Shown piece after piece: positions 45,856 to 55,923 of a DNA stretch of 64,000 nucleotides. Made by a program: the position numbers and the translations under genes. The notes below the pieces were generated by a model, which saw only the letters and a list, made by a program, of their open reading frames with translations, ran no database searches and was not told the DNA's origin. Origin of the DNA: Termitomyces sp. T153 (taxonomy: Eukaryota > Basidiomycota > Agaricomycetes > Agaricales > Lyophyllaceae); assembly GCA_018296165.2 (NCBI GenBank), contig JACKQL020000039.1, positions 372,001 through 436,000 on the forward strand, given 5' to 3'. Every line of letters begins with the position of its first letter. Position 1 is the stretch's first letter.

Positions 45856-47782
45856 CTTCTTCATTTAGAATCAGCATGGCATGTAGATGTTTGGGGGGGA
45901 TTACCACTTGCTGGTTGAATGCATTCCATTTGGCTTCAAATGACTTTTTTGGATACATGTCAGACCTTTGAGTGAGGGTGTTGGGTTTTGCGCTGAGTCG
46001 CCCGGGGCGGTAGTGAATGGTAAAATTGTACTCCAAAAGGGTTTTGGACCATCGAGCCTGGCGGCGGCTGAGCTGTTTCGTGGTCATGAAATATTGCAGG
46101 TTATTGTGGTTGGAGTAGACTTGGATGCGGTGCGGGGACCCTTCGAGGTAGGCCCGCCACTGACGAAAGGCTTTGACGATCGCGAGGAGTTCCTTGTTGT
46201 AAATGTCGTAGTTGAGTTCCGCCGGGATCATTGATCGGGTGTAGAAGGCGACGGGGCGGAGATCCTTGCCCTCTGAGTTCGACTGGGAGAGTATCCCGGC
46301 GATAGCGTAGTTGGAGGCATCACATTCGAGCACGATCGGTAGGGAGGGGTCGAAATGGCGGAGGACCAGAGCGGAGGTGAAGGCCTTCTTCAGGAGGAGG
46401 AATACGCTCTGGCACTTGCTGTCCCAATCCCAAGGGGTGTCTTTCCTTGTGAGCCAGTTGAGGGGTTTAGTGATTCCGGAGTAGTTGTCGATGAAGCGGC
46501 GATAGAAGTTAGCAAACCCCAAGAATGACTGTACCTCCTTGACGTTCCACGGGGAGGGCCAGTTGAGTATCGTGTTGACCTTGGTGGGGTCCATGCGCAC
46601 ACTGTCGGGGGTGACGATGACCCCGAGATATTCGACTTCCGCTGTGTGGAATGAGCACTTTTCGGGTTTAGCATGAAGGTGATACTCTCGGAGTCGTTCC
46701 AGGACATGGCGGACGTGCTCCGAATGCTCCGCCGGCGAATTTGAGTAGATCAGGATATCGTCCAAATATACAATGACAAAGACGTCATTCATGTCGTGAA
46801 AGATGTTGTTCATGAAGTACTGGAAGGTGGTGGGGGAGTTAGTCATTCCGAAGGGCATTACGAGATACTCAAAGAGGCCGTAGCGGGTGCGAAAGGCGGT
46901 CTTCCATTCATGCCCCGGGGCGATCCGGACGTTGTTGTAGCCGGAACGAAGGTCGATTTTCATGTAAATCTTGGCGCTGCGAAGGTGATCAACAAGGTCT
47001 CCAATTAAGGGGAGGGGGTACCGGTTCTTCTTGGTGACTTTGTTGAGTCCCCGATAATCCACACAGAGTCGGAGGGATCCGTCTTTTTTCTTGGCGAACA
47101 GAACCGGAGCACCAGCCGCGGAGATCGAGGGACGTATGAAACCTTTGCCAAGCATCTCGTCGAGGTACTCCTTCAGGGCCCAGAGCTCAATTTCGGACAT
47201 GTTGTAGATCTTGCCAAACGGGGGTGAGGTGCCTTCTTCGAGGTCAATCTGGTGGTTGTAGGAGCGGTGCGGAGGGAGTTCCTTGGCACTTCCTTCGGAG
47301 AACACGTCAGCGAACTTATGATACTCCGGGGGAACTACTTCGGATAGGATCTGTTCCTCTGTCTTCTTTTCTGGCGTGGTAGTCCCTGCGCGGAGGTATT
47401 CCTCCGGTAGGGCCAGCGTGACTTGCAACTGGAAGGCGGGGGTGCCTTCTCGTAGGAGGCGCGCGAAGGGGACGGCGCCGATGATTTTAATGTCGAGGTT
47501 TCCGGGGTCGACAGGGCCGGGTCCCGTAGGTGTAGCAGTCGGATCCGGGGTGGCGTCAGGGTCCGGGATAGGCTGGAAGCGGAGGTGGATGGCAGCTGCT
47601 AAGCTTGCTTCAGGGCCGGGGAATTGCATGGTAAGGTTCTTCCAGTTGATGTCGGGGTTGATGTCTCGCAGCCACGGGAGTCTGAGCACAATCGGGGTCG
47701 ACGGGGGTAGTTGGGTAACGAGGAGTCGGGCCTGGAACTGCAGGTCGTTATCGAGGGTGAGGGTGTTGTCGTGGTACTGCAT
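45626..47782 (-). CDS. Element D reverse transcriptase-RNase H (718-codon open frame)
   Basis: The longest sense frame in the window; it starts inside the second protease domain. RT follows EQILSEVVPPEYHKFADVFS with [73 protein letters not shown] and VIVYLDDILIYSN, so the catalytic Asp pair is intact. RNase H has LECDASNYAIAGILSQ (D) and YNKELLAIVKAFRQW (E), but IQVYSNHNNLQYF shows Asn where element B has Asp, a G-to-A change at a catalytic position. The last about 70 codons are out of the integrase frame. It is part of one pol polyprotein, not an independent gene. Confidence 0.85.
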   Translation of the reverse strand: MQYHDNTLTLDNDLQFQARLLVTQLPPSTPIVLRLPWLRDINPDINWKNLTMQFPGPEASLAAAIHLRFQPIPDPDATPDPTATPTGPGPVDPGNLDIKIIGAVPFARLLREGTPAFQLQVTLALPEEYLRAGTTTPEKKTEEQILSEVVPPEYHKFADVFSEGSAKELPPHRSYNHQIDLEEGTSPPFGKIYNMSEIELWALKEYLDEMLGKGFIRPSISAAGAPVLFAKKKDGSLRLCVDYRGLNKVTKKNRYPLPLIGDLVDHLRSAKIYMKIDLRSGYNNVRIAPGHEWKTAFRTRYGLFEYLVMPFGMTNSPTTFQYFMNNIFHDMNDVFVIVYLDDILIYSNSPAEHSEHVRHVLERLREYHLHAKPEKCSFHTAEVEYLGVIVTPDSVRMDPTKVNTILNWPSPWNVKEVQSFLGFANFYRRFIDNYSGITKPLNWLTRKDTPWDWDSKCQSVFLLLKKAFTSALVLRHFDPSLPIVLECDASNYAIAGILSQSNSEGKDLRPVAFYTRSMIPAELNYDIYNKELLAIVKAFRQWRAYLEGSPHRIQVYSNHNNLQYFMTTKQLSRRQARWSKTLLEYNFTIHYRPGRLSAKPNTLTQRSDMYPKKSFEAKWNAFNQQVVIPPKHLHAMLILNEEEILHQNQKHTPGPLLQPARPPQQPRRVERRQPLFAIPGPPPAALKWTNLRPGPQVHSPRHTPAAPRSQTLGAPGNS

Positions 47783-48610
47783 GATTCTTGTTGTGGCAGG
47801 GCTCCCATCAAAGAGTTGGAGCTCGAGGGGTTTGTCGAGGTCGTTGCGTCAGAGGTCGAGTTGGTTGCTGACGAAGACACCGGAGGCGCCGCTGTCTACG
47901 AGGGCGGGAAGTACCTTGAGCGAGCCGCCAAGTCGGACATAGATGACAAACAATCGCGCAGACCTAGAGTGAAGTTGCGGCGGGGTCCGGGGTGGGCTGA
48001 TCGTGGTCTCGGAGCTCTCGGAGGGGGGTGAGACATGGAAGGGCACCAGTCCGGAGTCGGTGGGGTTGTCCCGGTCGAGGCGTAGGGTGAGACTGGGCCA
48101 ATCGATGTGGGGATTGGTGGAGCAGAGCCATGAGAACCCTAAGACGACGGGGGCAGAGGGGTGTAATTTTGTGACGAGTAATCGGAGTTCTTGCTGTTGT
48201 CCGTTGGCGAAGGTCAGGGTCGTTTCTAGGCAATGAGTGATGTCTCCCGCTGGGGTAGAGTCTCTGTCAAAGAGTTTGAGGGGGATCGGGGTGGGAAGAC
48301 AGCGGAGGGGTTGTGGGGCGAGCGCTGCCAGGGATTCGTCAATAAAGTTATCGGTGGCACCGCTGTTGACTAGTGTGGGGACGGGTTTGTCGGTGAAGGG
48401 AAGAGTGGTGCGGAGGAGGAGGTTTGTGGAGGATTGAGAGGGGAGGTGTGCTGGGGGGTTGTCCGGGGCGAGCATCATTGCGTGGAGGAGTGTGGCTGGG
48501 GCAGAGAAGACGTCGGGATGTGGTCCGCGGTCTAGTGCGTCTTCCAGACCTAAACCGCCGACTTGTTTTCCGTGAACTGGTAGTTGCAGTCTTCTCCGTC
48601 GATCGTCCAC
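47640..48610 (-). pseudogene. Element D twin retropepsin domains
   Basis: The pol frame, -1 relative to gag, carries two consecutive protease-like units. The first has LVNSGATDNFIDESLAAL (48330-48380, catalytic Asp now Asn) and VVLGFSWLCSTNPHIDW (48110-48160). The second has LPALVDSGASGVFVSNQLDL (47860-47920, Asp intact) and IVLRLPWLRDINPDINW (47650-47700). Each unit keeps the D-S-G-A/T start and the hydrophobic-LG-x-x-WL end of a complete retropepsin half-dimer. A TGA at 47849 (CAA in element B, so probably ancestral CGA) separates the two frames. Confidence 0.8.
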
Positions 48611-51204
48611 ACGGCGCGTCCCATCACCTGTTGTTTAGGGCAACTGCGAATAAAATGTCCCTGCTCACCACATAGGATGCATGCGCCCTCCTTCCGTCAT
48701 CTCTCCTGCGTTTCTTCTGGCACGTCGATCCACTGACTGTCCTGGATCCTGTTTGCGCATAGGGCCTCCTGATCGTCGGCAGGGTCCGGGATGTTGTCGC
48801 GATCGTCGGGGTTGGTATCCAGGGGTACTGGGGTGTCGTGGAGGTCGGCGGCGTTGAGCTGGGCGGGTGGTCGTTGCCCCGGGGGCCGGTTAGTGTTGGG
48901 GACTCCGTGGCCCGGGGGAAAGCGGGGTGCGGGGTTAGCAGGGTTGGCGGGGATGGTGGATCGGATGCCATTGGTCGCTCCGGCCTGCCAGTTGGTGTTA
49001 CCGGAGGTATTCCACGAGGTCCGGGGCGCCGTATTTTCACTGCGATCTTCCCAATAACGTTGGTCGACCTGGGTAACGAGCGCCTTGTACCCGGGGATGG
49101 TGGATCGGATGCCATTGGTCGCTCCGGCCTGCCAGTTGGTGTTACCGGAGGTATTCCACGAGGTCCGGGGCGCCGTATTTTCACTGCGATCTTCCCAATA
49201 ACGTTGGTCGACCTGGGTAACGAGCGCCTTGTACCCGTCGTAGGTGGTTTGTTTGGGCGCGAGGCGAAGGACATCCTTGATCCGTTGGGGCAGGGCACAA
49301 TGGAGGGCGAACCGGAGAGCGTTGTAATTCCAGCCGGTCTCGTAGGCCTCTTGTTCGAATCGTACGATGAAGGTTGTGAAGCGTTTGTTGTCGCGCATTT
49401 GGAGGTTGAAGAGATTTTCCTCCGCCTCTGCTACGGTGTCAAAGACGCCAAACTTACTCGAGAACTCTTGAGTGAAAGCGAGCCAATGGGAGAGTACGGG
49501 ATTGTTGGGGTCGAACCAGAGTAGCGCGGTGTAGTGGTCAAAGGCAATGCCCTGTAAGTATGATGCGGCGAAGGCTACTCGTGAGCTCTCAAGCTGTAAA
49601 GTGATGGGCTTAGCTTGAAACATAGTTAAACACTGGGTCAGGAAGATTCGCCACTTCCGGGGGTCGCGGCCGGTGAAGGGTTCGGGCTTCTGGATGTCGA
49701 GCTTTCCTTCCCGGGCCAGTGCGTCGCGGGTATCGTCCTGCGAGTTTTGAGTTCAAGGTGGGGGTCCGGCGTTGTAGTAGTAGTAGTAGTTGTTTCCGTT
49801 TCCGCGCTGGGGGGGAAAGTTGTCCATCGCCGGGCCCCATCCTCCCGGGGGTCCGCCATTGGGTGGTCCCCCACCGGGGTTTTGACCTACACTACCCGGG
49901 GCGGGTCCTGGGGCCCATCGAGGGGGAGAGGGTCCTCCGGGATTTGGGGGTCCGAAATAGTTGATGTCGTTGGGGGGGGTTAGGCATCGGGCGGGCGGGG
50001 GACGAGAGGGGTTGATGGAAAGAGGAGGTCGGGGCACCCCGGGGCCCAGGGGCTGTCACGGGGGGACTGGGGCGTTGGGATGGGGCGGAGGGGCATTGCT
50101 ACGAGGGGCGCGGAGGTCGAAGTGGGGGGGTCGGTCTCGTTGGGGCCCATTGCGCGGGGGGTGTTCGTCGGCGGGGTTGCCCAGCTCGTCGATATAGGAG
50201 AGGGTCCGGTTGTCGTTGTCGACGCGTAGGGGCGGTCATTGGGAGCGGATTTTGGGGATGGCGGGTTGATCCCAGGTTCGGAAGGCGCTGGGCACCGAGC
50301 TGGCCCGGGGCCAGGCGGAGAGGGCCAGGGTGTGGGCGGTGGGTTGGTCGAACAACCCCCCCGTGGGGTTGAGATTCCTCAAGATGCTGGAGGCCACGTT
50401 GAGTTCTTCGTGCTGGCGGGGAACAGAAGATGGGGCTTCGTTTTGTGTCCCGACGGGTTCCTTGCGTTGCACGTGGAAGGAGCGGGTGGGATCCAGGGGA
50501 TCTTCGAAGGGGCGGGGGTTCGGGCTAGTGTGGATTTCTTCAACCAAGGCGCGGAGCTCGTTCTGTAAGTTCTCGTCAAGGCCCAGGGTGCCTTGCGTAT
50601 TCTCCGGGAGGTTCCCTTGCAGGTAGCGTTTGTGGAAGTCGAGGAGTCGGTCCGCCCAGACCTCCGGGGTTGCGGAGGTGTCGGGGTAGCCTAGGCTGGT
50701 AAGGAGGGTGCGGGTACGCCTTGCGAATTCCGCAGGGGACAGGCGGAGGAAGCGGAGGACTTCGTCGCGTTGCTGGGCGTAGGCTTTGATCCTTTGCTGC
50801 CTAGGAGAAGGAGGGGTTTGAACGGCGAATGGTGGGCGGGGTGGGGAATAGTTATCTGTGGCTTCCGGAGGGACTGGGGCTGCAGTGGGGATTGGATACG
50901 CATAGTAATGGGTGGGGAAAAGGTAGGCGGGGTTGGAGGGTGCTGTGGAGTATCCTCCGGGGTTGATACGGGGGTTGTTGCCATCGGCGTGGAATGCGGG
51001 AGGGCGGCGCCAGCCCGGGGGTATTCCCTGGCTGATGGAGGGGGCGTAGAACACCTGGTTGGGGTCAGGGGTCCAGTGACGGGGCACGTATTGGTCCGCG
51101 AAGGGGCCCGGGTAGAATGGGGTGTAGGAATTTTCCAATATGGGCCGGCCGTAGGCGTCGGTTGGGTAACCGACTGGGTTGTATGCGGGATTAAACACAG
51201 ACAT
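48550..51204 (-). pseudogene. Element D gag, with TGA codons
   Basis: The ATG at 51204 (MSVFNPAYNPVGY) is 20 nt after the PBS. All pieces (to 50236, 50037-49753, 49623-48697) are in one frame, separated only by TGA codons near 50236, 50047, 49753 and 48697. Two of these that can be compared are CAA in element B, consistent with ancestral CGA. The N-terminal about 320 residues are Pro/Tyr-rich. A Gly/Pro/Asn linker with a Tyr run follows, then a capsid core (EPFTGRDPRKWRIFLTQCL) with an exact 48-residue repeat. The zinc knuckle CILCGEQGHFIRSC lies at about 48660-48685. Gag ends in TAG at 48550-48552. G-GAA-AAC (48565-48571) is where B has a slippery A-AAA-AAT. Confidence 0.85.
48951..49238 (-). 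repeat. Exact 144-bp in-frame tandem duplication in element D gag
   Basis: The units 48951-49094 and 49095-49238 are identical by eye and encode 48 residues (GYKALVTQVDQRYWEDRSEN onward) twice. Element B has a single copy of the segment (about 29600-29745). The absence of differences means it formed after most of the decay in this region. Confidence 0.92.
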
Positions 51205-51223
51205 CAAGAACGGGGTAAGGAGG

Positions 51224-51236
51224 AGTCTTGATATTA
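51224..51236 (-). other. Element D self-primer binding site
   Basis: In element orientation TAATATCAAGACT follows the 5' LTR directly, the exact complement of AGTCTTGATATTA in the LTR (plus coordinates 51788-51800), 13 of 13 bases. Confidence 0.78.
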
Positions 51237-52234
51237 TGTCAGGTTCCGCTGACGACGGGGGCTCAGTACACTGGTGAGTCCTTACTAGGCGGACGCGATG
51301 TCCTGCATTTATAACCAGGCGCCCGGAGTTGGAGCGGAGGTGGGGAAAGCTTGCGAGGGGTCCCTAGGGATAGCAGCCCGAGTAAGTCCTGAGTGATTCG
51401 GAGGGGTCTAAGACCGGAGGTACTGGTCGTTGACCCAGGGCGGGTGTCAGGGCTAGTTAGTGGGCGCACAAGTAGATTGCAGGGTAGGCGGAGGCTTCTC
51501 AGCTGTTGGGGGGCGGAGTTGGGTCGGACAGGGGATTACCGGGACTTGGTGGGTTCCGGGGCCGAGCGGGTAGCGAGGTCCGGAGTTGTCGTTAGGAATG
51601 TTCAGGTTGTGGCGCGTGCGCGGAGTTCGTACTGACGTAGGGAGCAAGGGAACTTCAGAGGAACAAAGGAAATATGTACAGTCGAGACGAGACAGAGACG
51701 AGACGAGACTGAGAAAAGATAGATTTGAAACCTAGAAACAGAAATAGAGACGAGACGAGAGACAAAACATAGGAAACCGGTAAAATGTAATATCAAGACT
51801 AAAGTTCGAGGAGTTATTCTATGACTTATATACCGACTACTAGGTGCCTCCGAGGCGGCGGATATGATGGCGGGGGTTGACGGAGCTGTACTGAGTTGAC
51901 GGGTGTCAGGTACAACCCAAGGTCGGGCCGCGGCTGTATTCTGATGGGATCAGTTGGGGGCGCGGCCGCTCCGGGGACGTCGTGACACTCCGGGACGGGT
52001 CGGGTAAACTAGGGTAGGGGGTCGGGGACGTATGACGTGGCCAGGAACGGTGGGGGAAGGTTTCAAGGGGGTGTTGATGGCTACGGAGAGGGAGTTGCTG
52101 TCAGGGTTTGCCGGAGGAGCGTTGGAGTTGTCCAGTGTGGGCGTCAAAAGTGTGGGTGGGGTCCCGGGGAGTTAAGCGGGAAATCGGGAGGGGTTGGGAG
52201 CAGTGTCTAGGGAGCTAGGGAGCGGGTCGTGACA
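51237..52234 (-). repeat. Element D 5' LTR
   Basis: 998 bp, same length as the partner with no indel seen. It ends at the GTCAT duplication. It contains the sense promoter TATATAA and the presumed transcript start AGTCTTGATATTA. Confidence 0.95.
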
Positions 52235-53174
52235 GTCATCTGGAGCACAAAAGTCATATGGCTCTAGTGTTGCCCTGTTAGGAAACAGTGTGTTGTTGCT
52301 GGCCCTATACAGGCACAGCAGCAACACATGGAACTTAGGATGTATTCTTTGTTTCTGGAGTGCCATAGGCAACTCCAATGCATAATTGGAGGTCTCACTG
52401 TAGGCCTCTAGCATTTTGTATGGTATAACCCACTTCAGGCAGAGCTTCCTTGCTCTGTCTTTAGAAAGATTGAGGTTCTTTGTTGAAAGGTACACCAATG
52501 CACCTTTCTCCAGCTTGGGATTAGGCTTGCAATGTGAGTTGGCCAAGTGCATCTAAAAGATGTGTGCCTCAATTATCACATTGCAAGCTGCTGCCAAGTT
52601 CTCTAGAGCTTGGCAGGCAAACTGCTGGATTTCCCTTGGAATCACAGTATCCAATCTAGTCTCCCATATCATCAATGGCATGTATCCACTGTTCAACCCA
52701 AACAGTGCAAAGTGTGTCATTTCAGAAATACTTGCATTTATTGTGAACTCTGTTAAGTCTAATTCAACTTAACTGGTCTTACTGGTCTGGTCATACCACA
52801 GTATGCAAGATCTAAACAACATTCCTATTGGCACACTCAGTCTGACCATCTGTCTGCAGATGAAATGATGTAGACATTAGGAGCTTTGCTCCTAACAACT
52901 TGTGTAGTTCATGCCACCATTTAGATGTGAATTTAGAGTCTCAATCACTGATGATTGAGCTTGGAAGGCTATGTAGCCTCACAATCTTGCACATATAAAT
53001 CTAGGACAGCTGCAACACTGTCATGGTAGTATGCACTGGAATCAGATGCACCATGCTCATCATATGGCATATAACTACCCAAAGGTAGTTATACCCTTTA
53101 GATTCAGGGAACAGGCCTATCAAGTCCATCCCTATGGAATTCCAGGGCTTAACAGACACAGTGATAAGACACAG
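52235..53174 (-). pseudogene. Element E integrase (family 4)
   Basis: Minus-strand pieces of a Ty3 integrase core: SIGMDLIGLFPESKGYNYLW (D, about 53100-53150), SSIISD-stop-DSKFTSKWW (second D) and QTDGQTECANRN (E). The C-terminal LVYLSTKNLNLSKDRARKLC and RIHPKFHVLLL follow (52552-52235). It runs into D at 52234 with a GTCAT duplication; the reading continues at 41275 into a chromodomain. Its N-terminus is cut by a family-1 LTR at 53175. Many stops. Confidence 0.8.
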
Positions 53175-53816
53175 TGATAAGACCCACTTGTTGCTGAGCA
53201 CCATTTTTGGCATTTCTAATTGGACAGCAGCTGATTATTTTGATATGGCACAAGTCATGACACTTAGCATGTGAGGCCTAGCCCCAAGGTCTGGATCAAT
53301 GCAGCCTTTGCACAGGATGTTAGCAACCACAAGACTTATCAATCACAAGCCATATCATGTGGAGTCTGGACTTTGGGTCTAGAACAACAAGGTCAAGACT
53401 TTTCTTAGCAACTAGCACTAGTGGCTTTCTTGGCAACAACACAGCCTTTCACCCTAAAAATGGATATATTGACAGTCATGTGATTTCTTACTTATCATTT
53501 TTCTTGTCAAGCTTACAAACATACTTGAATGGTGTTCATACTTCAGGTATTGGCATTGGACATGCTCTTTTCTTGAAATTATTTACCTTTATGCATCACA
53601 TTGACTTTGCTTATATTTCTACTTGGTTACAGATTGACACCTCATATGTATCATAAACACTTTGGCAGATGCCATCACTAGCAATGATTCTTATTTCCTT
53701 TCCCATACTATACTTTCAAACAGTATAAATACTGCCTGTACATAGAGACCAGACATGGAAAAAACAGAGTATAGTTTCCCCCTTTCTCTCTCTAAGCTGA
53801 CCAGCTTGAGATATCA

Positions 53817-53851
<35 letters not shown>

Positions 53852-53853
53852 GC
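53175..53853 (+). repeat. Family 1 LTR, 3'-truncated
   Basis: Starts TGATAAGACCCAC and follows the family-1 LTR (TATAAATACTGCC near 53724). It loses similarity after a (TC)n tract near 53850. The first 14 bases repeat part of the flank (ACAGTGATAAGAC twice at 53157-53183). The far side is not element E, so a deletion or rearrangement removed the LTR end. Confidence 0.75.
53819..53849. repeat. (TC)n microsatellite
   Basis: About 15 TC units at the end of the truncated LTR, marking the junction with the unrelated gene remnant. Confidence 0.9.
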
Positions 53854-53859
53854 TCAATG

Positions 53860-55915
53860 GTGGTGGGATGGACATGGCCACAGCCACTAATGACAAAGGC
53901 CCCTCCTCAGTTGGGGCTGCACTTGTAGAAGGAGCCACTGATGAGGGCTCCTCTGTGGCAGCTCATGAGGCTCTCATGACCTCCACAGGTCAGTGCAAGA
54001 GGTGAGTGAAAATACTATCCTCACCAAAAGGCAGCCATTCAGCTGTGTCAAGAGGAGAGTGGCCTCTGCTCTCATGAATTTGGAGGAGCATGCAGAAGTG
54101 CTCCCAGTTATCAGCAGTGGAGACATACCATCCATTGTACCCTGGTAGGGGAGGTGGCACTGGAATTGTTTGGAGTCAACAATAGTGTTCATCGTTGACC
54201 CACATGAACAAGTCCACATGCAGTGCACTCCTAGACCAATGGTGATCAAGAAAGCATATACCATCAGTATATGTGTGATTCAAGGGAGGCAGGCACACAG
54301 TTGGCCAGAAGGTGACATATTACCTCTGTCTCACTCAAGTTGTTGATTTTTATAAACAGCACTTGCAGCCTACATAGAGTGAAGGTGTGGGAAGTAATTG
54401 TGTCAAACTCCCCTACACCAGATCAGTAGTTGTCTACCACCTCTTGATAGAGACATAGCTAAGCAACCATCATTGCAAACAGCCTCATATAGGCTGTTTG
54501 TGCATGTGGAATAGTTGGGGCCAGTGCCCAACCCAAAATGTAACCAAAGACCAAGCATTGGTCTATGCACAAGGTGGCATCAATGGCCACACCTGAGTAC
54601 AGGTTCTGTGAACCTGTGTGGCCATGGTGCAGGATGTACTGTGCCCATGCCTCAATGTCAAAGTGATGGCTGATTGGGACTTGATTAAGTCCTGCTCCCT
54701 GCATATTGTTGTCTGTGTGGCCTAGCATGGCCAATAAACATGAGAGTAAGGGAACCAGTACCCAATGGTGGTCCTCTCTGGGCAGAGATGTTTCCAACTC
54801 TGCTGTAGTTAGCTCCATAGCCCACCTCATTGTGCAGTCCCTTAATTGTGAAGCAGTATAGAAGGAGATCTGATGGAACTCCTGAAGGAGGAGAGCAGCA
54901 TGAATCTGCTCCCTCATTGTGACCTTGGATCTGCTGACCCAAATGAGTTTAAGGATCAGGCAAATCTGCTCTAGTGCCATGGGCATCCCATGGAGAGCCC
55001 ATTGATACAACAATTTGTAATGTGGGAATATGAGAGATATCCCAGCCATCTCCATTGAGCAGGCAAAGACTGCTTCATCACCAACAAAAACTGCATTGGT
55101 TGTTGGCAACCAGTAGAAGTTGGGGTGTAGCATACTCCTGAAGTCATTCTGGTGCTCAAAGTGCCCACAAACCAATGTGGTATCCCAACCATCTGGTAGG
55201 CAGCTGGGCACTGTATCATTCATATGCTTGAGGTCCAGTTTAGACTTCTCAGTGTCAATGGCTAACAGCCATCTGGAATTAGCATTGTGCCACTCTTTGC
55301 AACAATGCTCAATAGCATTGTCATTGGAGTCACTGTCTAAGATATGTTGTTTAGACATAGGAATATCATCATCATCATCACTACCCAAGTTGGATGCTGC
55401 TGGGGCACCTGCCATTGCTTAGGCAGCTGCTTGCTGGATGACAAAGAAATCCTTGTCACACAGATCCCATTGCACTGGTGGCCTAAATCCTGAGGGAGCA
55501 CACTAGGCATAACATAGGTCCTCCATTCAAGGACCTCAATTACACCAGCTTCTGATCCCTGAGGAACATTGACTGGGAAGGCAATTGGGGTGGCAACAAC
55601 TGTAGAGTCATCTGCCCCTGTTGACATTACAGCTAGCTGCACAGTGCCAGCTCTTTTTGTGGAGGGCCTTGATATTCCTTCCTTTATCACTGCTGGTTTT
55701 GGCAGCTTCACATGAGCCACTGCTGGCTTTGATGGCCTAGCAGTGGATGAAGCTGCTTTGAAATTGGAGTGCTCATCCATCCTCTGGTCATCACCAGCAG
55801 GTACCATATCATCATATAGCATGAGTGGTGCTCTCTGAGTCAAGGATCCCTCAACAAACACAGAAGGCTCAGTACAAGCCTTCTTTACCTCTGGAGGGTT
55901 AGGGGGGGTTGCTAC
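53860..55915 (-). pseudogene. Decayed gene of unknown function
   Basis: The main open frame 55415-54459 (318 codons) contains an acidic run GSDDDDDIPMSKQHI, then KLDLKHMNDTVPSCLPDGWD, LHPNFYWLPTTNAVFVGDEA and SHHFDIEAWAQYILHHG. It has no retroelement motif I recognise. Upstream, 55900-55500 encodes a Lys/Pro/Thr-rich N-terminal part in another frame (RPSKPAVAHVKLPKP). Downstream, PVPPPLPGYNGWYVSTADNW and LDTAEWLPFGEDSIFTHLL (about 54200-53990) continue a protein-like reading with shifts and stops. Cys/His/Trp enrichment suggests C-to-T decay of Arg codons. It could be a captured or cellular gene of a repeated family; function unknown. Confidence 0.5.
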
Positions 55916-55923
55916 CTGCTTCC

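Larger units (their letters stand above)
41276..52234 (-). mobile_element. Full-length Ty3/Gypsy family 2 element D, 10,959 bp
   Basis: Two 998-bp LTRs (41276-42273 and 51237-52234) are flanked by perfect GTCAT duplications (41271-41275 and 52235-52239). On the minus strand: PBS, gag, twin protease, RT, RNase H, integrase, decayed chromodomain. On the plus strand near the 3' LTR there is an intron-containing antisense gene. The LTRs differ at about 26 sites by eye, all transitions and mostly at CpG. It is the youngest-looking element here, but the sense genes carry TGA codons and catalytic substitutions, so it is not autonomous. Confidence 0.95.

Noticed and set aside
45800..45870. Calling the RNase H to integrase step a programmed +1 frameshift
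   Set aside because: Two related copies sharing it is not enough. An extra C in the progenitor explains it equally, so it is listed only as an observation.
48838..49524. A 228-codon plus-strand frame opposite element D gag
   Set aside because: Mirror frame of the GC-rich gag with the 144-bp duplication. No start context or motifs, and not conserved as a frame in B.
53157..53183. Repeated ACAGTGATAAGAC at the start of the truncated family 1 LTR as a target duplication
   Set aside because: One copy overlaps the LTR start and the element E coding sequence reads through the other. With the far LTR end missing, a TSD cannot be claimed.
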